A stretch of 19,090 bases of DNA, from positions 1-19,090 of the forward strand of contig DINI01000023.1 in NCBI GenBank assembly GCA_002426755.1, read 5' to 3'. The position numbers and the translations under genes were made by a program. Within the stretch, counting starts at the first letter, position 1; each line of letters opens with the position of its first letter. The notes beneath the pieces are model-generated. The model was not told the DNA's origin, did no database searches, and saw only the letters and a program-made list of their open reading frames with translations. This stretch comes from Flavobacteriaceae bacterium UBA5544 (lineage in GTDB: Bacteria > Bacteroidota > Bacteroidia > Flavobacteriales > Flavobacteriaceae). Shown piece by piece: positions 13,626 through 19,090 of this stretch.

Positions 13626-14442
13626 TTATTTTGAAACCATTCCACCACTTCACAGAAGCATTATTCTAGTTGGAGGTATCACTTTTTTCTGGGTATTGGA
13701 AGGTGCTTTACCATTGTTTCAATTCAATTATAAAAAATGGTCGCATGCAGTTCCTAACCTGTTTTTTACTCTCACAACAGTCATTATCAATTTTGGATTG
13801 GCTTTTCTACTGCTAAAAACTGCCGATTGGGTCAAGGCAAATGATTTTGGAATCATTAATTGGCTACCACAAATGCCATTATGGTTATATGCACTGATTG
13901 GAGTCATGCTACTAGATTTTTTTGGAGCATATCTTGCTCATTTTGTGGAGCATAAAGTAAAACCTTTGTGGATGATTCATTTAGTTCACCATACCGACCA
14001 TAAAGTAGATACAACCACTGCCAATAGACATCACCCATTGGAAAGTGTTATTCGTTTCGCTTTTACCTTATTCGGTGTATTTATTGTTGGGACGCCAATT
14101 GCACTTGTGTTTTTATACCAATCTTTATCACTTATTGCAACACAATTTGGTCATGCGAATATAAAGATGAACCGAAAAGTCGATACTATTTTGAGTTATG
14201 TGATTGTATCTCCAGATATGCATAAAGTACATCATCACAATGTGTTGCCTTACACAGATTCCAATTACGGAAATATTTTTTCAATTTGGGATCGATTATT
14301 CGGGACATTCTTAAAACTTGACAGAGAAAAAATCATTTATGGTGTTGACACCTTTCCTGATGAAGTAACCAATAGCAACATTAAGGATTTATTAAAACAA
14401 CCATTCCATAAATACAGAAAACCTACCACAACCAGAGGTTGA
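13609..14442 (+). CDS. Sterol desaturase / fatty acid hydroxylase family membrane enzyme
   Basis: The 277-residue integral membrane protein has the three-part histidine signature of the di-iron superfamily PF04116: HFVEH (111-115), HLVHH (124-128) and HKVHH (205-209), plus NRHHP at 139-143. Hydrophobic helices flank these (about 17-38, 50-70 and 91-110 before the first box, 150-176 between boxes). Such enzymes hydroxylate or desaturate lipids using O2; the exact lipid cannot be read from sequence. The start is GTG at 13609, inside the end of the preceding gene, with no in-frame ATG nearby. The overlap points to coupled translation. All metal ligands are present, so it should be active. Confidence 0.9.
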   Translation: METLINYFETIPPLHRSIILVGGITFFWVLEGALPLFQFNYKKWSHAVPNLFFTLTTVIINFGLAFLLLKTADWVKANDFGIINWLPQMPLWLYALIGVMLLDFFGAYLAHFVEHKVKPLWMIHLVHHTDHKVDTTTANRHHPLESVIRFAFTLFGVFIVGTPIALVFLYQSLSLIATQFGHANIKMNRKVDTILSYVIVSPDMHKVHHHNVLPYTDSNYGNIFSIWDRLFGTFLKLDREKIIYGVDTFPDEVTNSNIKDLLKQPFHKYRKPTTTRG

Positions 14443-14467
14443 TTTTTATCTTGAAGTATTTGTAACT

Positions 14468-14499
14468 ACAATCAAGATTTTTAATTACAGTTTGATTGT
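14468..14499 (+). terminator. Weak terminator-like inverted repeat
   Basis: ACAATCAA (14468-14475) and TTGATTGT (14492-14499) form an 8-bp stem with a 16-nt loop, 26 nt after the desaturase stop. It is AT-rich with only a short T-run, so a modest terminator at best. Confidence 0.3.
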
Positions 14500-14573
14500 T
14501 TTCGTGTATTTCAACGATTTTTTTTGAAAATTCGCACAATTCGTCGTTGGATTTTTTCGTTGACCTAAAACCT

Positions 14574-14604
14574 TTGGGCTTCATGTACTTCGTATCTACT
14601 TTTG
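14574..14604 (+). promoter_or_regulatory. Flavobacterial promoter for the first tandem secreted gene
   Basis: TTG (14574-14576), 20 nt spacer, TACTTTTG (14597-14604): both elements and the spacing match the Bacteroidota consensus TTG-N17-23-TAnnTTTG. The start codon is 48 nt downstream. Confidence 0.65.
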
Positions 14605-14652
14605 GTGTAAGATTAATCCAACCTCCCTCAACGAAAGATTAATTAAACCTAA

Positions 14653-15360
14653 ATGACCCCAGTCATGAACCTGCCATTAAAATACACAGCTACTTTTAGA
14701 GCTCCTTATTTGGTTATATGCTTGATCGTCTGTTTTTCAAGTCAATTGTATGCTCAAAAGGAATACACCACCATCTCAAAGAATATAAACCCTGAAGCAC
14801 GAAGCTTGTATCATGATCTTTCACCACAAGGTGACAGTCTTTACTTGAAAAGTGAATCCATTTTCTATAAGGTAACATTCCTCAACAGTTTGGACAGAAA
14901 AGTTTATAACTTCAATCCTCCTGTATTGGAAGGCAAAATTCCATTACATGACATTATTGTTGGCGATTATACCGTTCTTGTATATAAAAAAGACCGTATT
15001 ATTGTGTTCCATATTTCTAGATTATTGGAAATTGAAAAACCATCGGAAATGATTGCGAGCAGAGACATTTCAATAAGCCAAGAGCTTCCGGTTGTAAAAT
15101 CTTCCTTGGCAAAAATAAATGTCAAAGAAAGGGAAGCCTCTAAAAAGGATGCGAATGAAATCAAGATAGATGAAAATTTTGAATTGAGCATGGAGGAGTT
15201 CAAGGTTGCGGTCAATGAAGATAATTTGAATATTGGAACAAATAATCTTTTTGAAAAGACAAAACCCTATGATTTGTCCAGTTCTGACAGAACGAATATG
15301 CAGAGTAGGGAAGAATACCGAAAAAATAACTTAAGACCGAACGGTAAGCCATATTATTAG
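14653..15360 (+). CDS. Secreted protein of unknown function, tandem paralogue 1
   Basis: The 235-residue product has a longish N-terminus with a hydrophobic core (residues 18-32, PYLVICLIVCFSS) and likely cleavage after QLYA before QKEY. I know no named family. It shares an ordered set of motifs with the gene 188 bp downstream: AQKEYTTISKNINPEA, then LxHDLSPxxDSLYLKS, then KIPLHDIIVGDYTVLV and IIVFHISRL. The shared part is a compact beta-rich domain of ~100 residues. The IPL-xx-L-xx-G-x-Y/H-x-V pattern resembles the edge strands of small Ig-like domains (inference). This copy carries an extra charged C-terminal tail of ~110 residues without predicted fold (KEREASKKDANEIK...). M5 is an alternative start that gives a more standard signal peptide. 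Confidence 0.7.
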   Translation: MTPVMNLPLKYTATFRAPYLVICLIVCFSSQLYAQKEYTTISKNINPEARSLYHDLSPQGDSLYLKSESIFYKVTFLNSLDRKVYNFNPPVLEGKIPLHDIIVGDYTVLVYKKDRIIVFHISRLLEIEKPSEMIASRDISISQELPVVKSSLAKINVKEREASKKDANEIKIDENFELSMEEFKVAVNEDNLNIGTNNLFEKTKPYDLSSSDRTNMQSREEYRKNNLRPNGKPYY

Positions 15361-15505
15361 AGGGTTTTCTGATTTATAAATGATAGTTCTTAAATCCTAA
15401 TTATTGTTTTCATTGTTCTTTGTCGGATTAATTTGCCGTTTGTGGGTGAAATGGATGTTTTAATTCTCTTTTGAATTAGATTCGTTTTAGGGATATACTA
15501 TTTGC

Positions 15506-15515
15506 TGTTGCAACA
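15506..15515. promoter_or_regulatory. Short palindrome upstream of paralogue 2
   Basis: TGTTGCAACA is a perfect 10-bp palindrome 33 nt before the ATG, just after TACTATTTG, a near-match to the -7 element. It is a possible operator, but short enough to be chance. Confidence 0.2.
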
Positions 15516-15548
15516 AACTAATGTTCAACCAACCAGCATCAGGCAAAT

Positions 15549-15944
15549 ATGGGTAAATATAGAAGACTAGTCATTGCTTCGGTAGTGAGTCTTACATTTC
15601 AAAAAATTCATGCACAAAAGCAGTTTGCAACTATTGAAAAGAACTATAATGTTCGGGCAAAAGATCTTTCGCACGAATTAAACACAACAAAGGATACGCT
15701 TATACTTCAAAGTCCAAAAACGATTGATTATGTTTATGCCATCAATAGTGACTATAAGCGTGAAATAGATTTTTACAACAATACCAATTCCTTGAAAATC
15801 CCGCTCAATCAATTAAGCAAAGGAAAGCATGTATTTGTAGTTGGAAATCAGCGCATGCAAATTATTTTTGTGGTTCGCATACTTTCAGATAACAAGGTGT
15901 TGGCAATGGTTTCAAAAGACAAATTGACAACGACTGGTAATTAA
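15549..15944 (+). CDS. Small secreted protein, tandem paralogue 2
   Basis: The 131-residue product has a signal peptide (about residues 1-22, ending KIHA before QKQF). The mature part is only the domain shared with the preceding gene: AQKQFATIEKNYNVRA, LSHELNTTKDTLILQS, KIPLNQLSKGKHVFVV and IIFVVRIL. It lacks the long tail of its neighbour, so the pair looks like a local duplication followed by divergence. The upstream 188 bp has a 10-bp palindrome TGTTGCAACA (15506-15515) and a TACTATTTG that misses the -7 consensus by one base. Its stop overlaps the stop of the convergent NamZ-like gene by a few bases. Function unknown. Confidence 0.7.
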   Translation: MGKYRRLVIASVVSLTFQKIHAQKQFATIEKNYNVRAKDLSHELNTTKDTLILQSPKTIDYVYAINSDYKREIDFYNNTNSLKIPLNQLSKGKHVFVVGNQRMQIIFVVRILSDNKVLAMVSKDKLTTTGN

Positions 15945-17284
15945 TTGTAAATCAAATATTTTTTTCGGATTGATTTAAAGGCGTTCAAGTCTTTTTGCCA
16001 AGAGGTCGTAATGTCTTTTTCGCTTAAACCTTGTTCAATTTGTTGACGAAGTTTTTTAGTCCCAGCCAGTTTGGTAAAAAAATCGTTAAAGAATATTTTT
16101 TTGTCAACGGAATGATTGTAAGCTTCAATCAGCCATTTTAAGTCAATTGAATGTAACGCTTCGGTTGAGCTTAAATCCTTCCCAAAACATAATTTTCCTT
16201 GATACAAAGGACTTTTGGCGCCTTCGTTAGGTTGAGGTACGAATTTAAACGAGTAGTAATCTTTATACAAGTAAGGGCTTCCATAAACCTGGAATTGCTT
16301 ACTCGTGCCTCTACCAACACTTACGTTAGTGCCTTCAAAAAAACATAAGCTAGGGTAAAGATTGATGGCTTTGTCATTTGGTAGATTAGGTGAAGGTTTT
16401 ATTGGAAGACTATAAAATGTTTGATGAGAATAGTTTTTTACAGGAATAACCGTCAACTGACATTTTACACCATTTTTTAACCATTTTTCGCCATTGATCA
16501 TTTGGGCATACTCACCAATGGTCATACCGTGAACAACCGGGATTGGATGCATCCCAACAAAGCTGGAATGTTCTTTTTCAAGAATAGGTCCATCGATATA
16601 GTCGCCATTTGGATTTGGCCTATCTAAAATAATCAATGGAATATTGGCTTCGGCACAAGCTTCCATTACATAATGCAATGTAGAGATATAGGTATAGAAG
16701 CGAACCCCGACATCCTGAAGGTCAAAAACCATAATGTCGATTGCAGAAACACCACTTTCAATATCCTTTTCGTATGTTTTCGTTTCTTTTAACCGTGCGA
16801 GTTTAGGCTTTTTATTATCACCATAAAGAGAGATAATTGGAATGCCTGTTTTAGGGTCTTTACCATCTTTTATCAATTCCCCCGCATCAGCCGTGCCTCT
16901 AAAACCATGTTCAGGAGCAAATACTTGTTTGATATCAATTTTTAGAGAGACAAGTGAATCAACAAGATGTATAAAATGTCTTGGTTCTTGATTCGTGGTT
17001 CTTGGTTCCTTGAAAATAACCGACGTTTGATTAGCAACAATCCCCACTTTTTTTCCTTTCAAAAGAGGCAGGTAAAGTTCAGTTTGGTCAGCTCCAACAT
17101 TGATAGTTTGTAGTTTTTCATCTTTGGCATTTAGTAAAGAATCCCCTATGATTGCATTATCAGCACTTGCCATCGGTTTTCTAGTATCAGTCCTTAAGCT
17201 ATCTTCTGTCTTCGAAAAGTTTCCACAAGAAATGGCTGTCAAAACAAATAATAAAACAGTATTTTTGAACATCATTAAACGCAT
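15941..17284 (-). CDS. DUF1343 / NamZ-like lipoprotein (exo-beta-N-acetylmuramidase family)
   Basis: The 447-residue product carries a lipoprotein signal ending in AISC (Cys20 from the first ATG). Starting at the fifth codon (Met at 17270-17272) would put the cysteine at 16, as in the other lipoproteins here, and may be the true start. The body matches PF07075: VGIVANQTSVI, QVFAPEHGFRG (121-130), MVFDLQDVGVRFYTYIST, LDRPNPNG, GPILE and VSVGRGTSKQFQVYGSPY. Characterised NamZ enzymes remove N-acetylmuramic acid from peptidoglycan fragments, so a cell-wall recycling role in the envelope is likely. Residues 92-102 (KEPRTTNQEPR) look like an insertion encoded by short GGTTCTTG repeats (16981-17012). 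The gene is convergent with paralogue 2 and divergent from the permease with 8 bp between starts. Confidence 0.88.
   Translation of the reverse strand: MRLMMFKNTVLLFVLTAISCGNFSKTEDSLRTDTRKPMASADNAIIGDSLLNAKDEKLQTINVGADQTELYLPLLKGKKVGIVANQTSVIFKEPRTTNQEPRHFIHLVDSLVSLKIDIKQVFAPEHGFRGTADAGELIKDGKDPKTGIPIISLYGDNKKPKLARLKETKTYEKDIESGVSAIDIMVFDLQDVGVRFYTYISTLHYVMEACAEANIPLIILDRPNPNGDYIDGPILEKEHSSFVGMHPIPVVHGMTIGEYAQMINGEKWLKNGVKCQLTVIPVKNYSHQTFYSLPIKPSPNLPNDKAINLYPSLCFFEGTNVSVGRGTSKQFQVYGSPYLYKDYYSFKFVPQPNEGAKSPLYQGKLCFGKDLSSTEALHSIDLKWLIEAYNHSVDKKIFFNDFFTKLAGTKKLRQQIEQGLSEKDITTSWQKDLNAFKSIRKKYLIYN
16981..17012 (-). repeat. Short GGTTCTTG repeats inside the NamZ-like gene
   Basis: GGTTCTTG occurs at 16983-16990 and 16997-17004, with a near copy GGTTCCTTG at 17004-17012. 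On the coding strand this is a CAAGAACCA-type array encoding EPRTTNQEPR in frame. Similar GAACCAAGAACC-type runs are, as I recall, scattered between genes in flavobacteria. Confidence 0.55.
17260..17267 (+). promoter_or_regulatory. Candidate -7 element for the permease gene
   Basis: TATTTTTG is an exact TAnnTTTG match 25 nt before the TTG start at 17293. It lies inside the first codons of the divergent NamZ-like gene. No TTG is found at the -33 position. Confidence 0.35.
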
Positions 17285-17292
17285 CTGATAAA

Positions 17293-18528
17293 TTGAATTA
17301 CGAGTTTTTTATAGCTAAACGTATTATAGGCAATAAAGCGTATAAAAGTAGTGTATCGGCACCAATTATAAAAATTGGAATTACGGCTATAGCTATCGGA
17401 ATTATTGTAATGCTTATTGCCATCGCTACAGGAATTGGGCTTCAGCAAAAAATCAGGGATAAAGTTGTGGCTTTCAATGGTCATGTGATGATTACAAATT
17501 TTGACACCAATGTTTCGGATGAGTCTGAAATGCCCATCAGCATCAAACAGCAGTTTTATCCAAAATTCACACAGGTGGCTGGTGTAAAGCATATTCAAGC
17601 GGTGGCGACCAAATTTGGCGTTGTGCGAACCGATACCGATTTTGAAGGTATTATCTTAAAAGGTGTTGGTGGTGATTACGACTGGAGATATTTTAAGGAA
17701 TATTTGGTTGAAGGTCGTTTGCCTGATTTTTACAAAGACGAGACTAATGATGTATTGATTTCTCAATACTTTGCAAATCGTCTTCAATTTAAGATTGGAG
17801 ACAACTTTCAGACCGTATTTGGAAAGGAGGACATTAATCAAATCCCATTCATCAGAACGTTTAATATTGTTGGGATTTACAATTCAGGATTTCAGGAATT
17901 GGATGAAAAATATGTTATTGGTGATATTCGTCACATTCAGCGCATGAACAAATGGGGAAATGACCAAGTTGGAAGTTTTGAGGTTTTTATAGATGATTTT
18001 TCTCAAATAGAAACAAAAGGACAGGAAATCTACGAGTACATACCTTCAAATTTAAATTCTGTGACCGTTGTTAGAAAATACGAGTCTATTTTTGAATGGA
18101 TTAATATTTTTGACAACAATACCTACGGAATTATTGGTATCATGATTCTAGTGGCGGGCATCAATATGATTACTGCATTATTGGTTCTCATTTTAGAACG
18201 AACCCAAATGATTGGGATTCTCAAAGCGTTGGGAAGCAACAATTGGAGCATCCGCAAAGTGTTTTTGTACAATGCCACGTATTTAATTGGTTTGGGACTT
18301 CTTTGGGGAAATGTCATCGGTATCGGATTGCTCTTGGCACAAAAATATTTCAAGCTCATTCCGTTGGATCCAAGTGTGTATTATGTGACTGAAGCACCGG
18401 TATATATAAGTTTAGATTACATTCTTCTTCTGAACATCGGTACATTTTTGGTCTGTTTGCTCATGCTCCTAATCCCGTCGGTCATTATTACCAAAATCTC
18501 ACCAGTAAAAGCCATTCGGTTTGACTAG
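17293..18528 (+). CDS. FtsX/LolC-E type ABC transporter permease
   Basis: The 411-residue protein has the MacB/LolC-E layout: an N-terminal cytoplasmic helix (NYEFFIAKRI), a first membrane helix (about 27-50) and a ~200-residue periplasmic domain. Three C-terminal membrane helices (about 277-302, 325-348 and 375-400) end it. ILKALGSNNWSIRKVFLYNA before the third helix is the characteristic cytoplasmic coupling segment of the FtsX family (PF02687). LolC/E-like proteins extract lipoproteins from the inner membrane with the ATPase LolD, but no ATPase gene is adjacent here, so the specific role is inferred only. The start is TTG at 17293-17295; no in-frame ATG gives the expected N-terminus, and homologues, as I know them, begin near this residue. 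Confidence 0.85.
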   Translation: MNYEFFIAKRIIGNKAYKSSVSAPIIKIGITAIAIGIIVMLIAIATGIGLQQKIRDKVVAFNGHVMITNFDTNVSDESEMPISIKQQFYPKFTQVAGVKHIQAVATKFGVVRTDTDFEGIILKGVGGDYDWRYFKEYLVEGRLPDFYKDETNDVLISQYFANRLQFKIGDNFQTVFGKEDINQIPFIRTFNIVGIYNSGFQELDEKYVIGDIRHIQRMNKWGNDQVGSFEVFIDDFSQIETKGQEIYEYIPSNLNSVTVVRKYESIFEWINIFDNNTYGIIGIMILVAGINMITALLVLILERTQMIGILKALGSNNWSIRKVFLYNATYLIGLGLLWGNVIGIGLLLAQKYFKLIPLDPSVYYVTEAPVYISLDYILLLNIGTFLVCLLMLLIPSVIITKISPVKAIRFD

Positions 18529-18708
18529 AAATAGTAAGTAGCCACAGTTGCAGTTTTCATTTTTTTAATCAAGAAAACAGGAATTTTTTTCTGAAGGTCT
18601 TTGCGCAATTCTGTATTTTTTGTGTGACTCTCTGAAACAACTTTACCACAATGATTGGGATGTTTTCAATTCCAAAACAAAAAAATTCGTGTATTCGTGG
18701 CAAAAACA

Positions 18709-18716
18709 TACCTTTG
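18709..18716 (+). promoter_or_regulatory. Candidate -7 element for the cysteine synthase gene
   Basis: TACCTTTG matches TAnnTTTG exactly and lies 18 nt before the ATG at 18735. No TTG is present at -33; the stretch ATTCGTGTATTCGTGG (18685-18700) lies there instead. Confidence 0.4.
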
Positions 18717-18734
18717 CAAGGCAAAATAATTGAA

Positions 18735-19090
18735 ATGGAGTACGCAAAAAACATATTGGAAACCATTGGAAATACACCTTTGGTAAAAATAAACGAGCTA
18801 ACAAAAGACTTACCTTGCTTGGTGTTGGCAAAGTACGAAACCTTCAACCCTGGCAATTCGGTAAAAGATCGGATGGCTCTAACTATGATTGAAGATGCCG
18901 AAGCAGACGGACGCTTAAAACCAGGAGGCACGATTATAGAAGGAACTTCCGGAAATACAGGAATGGGTTTGGCACTGGCCGCCATTGTGAAAGGTTACAA
19001 ATGTATTTTTGTGTTAAGCGATAAGCAATCCAAAGAAAAAATGGACATTTTACGTGCCGTTGGAGCCGAAGTCATCGTCTGTCCAACTGA
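18735..19090 (+). CDS. PLP-dependent cysteine synthase family enzyme, N-terminal part (3' end outside window)
   Basis: The frame is open from ATG at 18735 to the last base, giving 118 residues. ILETIGNTPLVKI is the family's opening motif, and NPGNSVKDRMA contains the lysine that binds pyridoxal phosphate. EGTSGNTGMGLA is the phosphate-binding loop, and QSKEKMDILRAVGAEVI continues the canonical fold. The family (PF00291) makes cysteine from O-acetylserine and sulfide (CysK/CysM) or condenses serine with homocysteine (cystathionine beta-synthase). The missing C-terminal half is needed to choose. It follows the permease gene by ~205 bp with its own candidate promoter, so it is probably transcribed separately. 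Catalytic residues visible so far are intact. Confidence 0.92.
   Translation, partial: MEYAKNILETIGNTPLVKINELTKDLPCLVLAKYETFNPGNSVKDRMALTMIEDAEADGRLKPGGTIIEGTSGNTGMGLALAAIVKGYKCIFVLSDKQSKEKMDILRAVGAEVIVCPT

Overview
The window looks like part of a Flavobacteriaceae (Bacteroidota) chromosome. It is AT-rich outside the first ~660 bases. Secreted proteins often have signal peptides ending in AQ or lipoprotein signals ending in Cys. Several genes are preceded by the Bacteroidota -7 element TAnnTTTG, and the gene families (a DUF1343/NamZ lipoprotein, a TPR protein paired with an outer-membrane barrel, and an FtsX-type permease next to a cysteine synthase) are typical of that group.

Region 1 (1-~670) is the GC-richer 3' part of an IS110-family insertion sequence: the C-terminal part of the transposase and a structured non-coding right end. 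Region 2 (~670-4187) is the most unusual part. Five small genes, all on the minus strand, are separated by four 137-140 bp imperfect palindromes plus one truncated copy. Each gene is bracketed by its own 10-bp complementary pair: GTT+7 nt before the gene and the reverse complement ending in AAC after it. Each spacer has matching inner arms. This is the architecture of integron gene cassettes with attC sites, but no integrase is visible. The IS110 element ends inside the last attC-like site. The five products are short membrane proteins, a lipoprotein, a PLDc_N-like membrane protein and a possible DUF4304 protein. Region 3 (4188-4752) is gene-poor; it has a candidate promoter pointing into the array and a doubtful 49-codon ORF.

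Region 4 (4753-9588) holds a 1006-residue periplasmic TPR protein and a 575-residue outer-membrane beta-barrel protein, probably one envelope unit. It is followed by a strong hairpin terminator and an amidohydrolase lipoprotein (9746-11416). That gene is back to back with a convergent SAM methyltransferase. A plus-strand operon follows: a YkgJ-like cysteine-cluster protein, a thioredoxin-like protein without CxxC, and a sterol desaturase/fatty-acid hydroxylase family membrane enzyme (12193-14442).

Region 5 (14443-19090) holds two tandem paralogous secreted proteins of unknown function, the first with a good flavobacterial promoter. After them come a minus-strand NamZ/DUF1343 lipoprotein with an unusual repeat-derived insertion, a divergent FtsX/LolC-E type permease, and the start of a PLP-dependent cysteine synthase that runs off the window. 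Apart from the cassette array and IS, the region reads as ordinary core genome concerned with the cell envelope and small-molecule metabolism.
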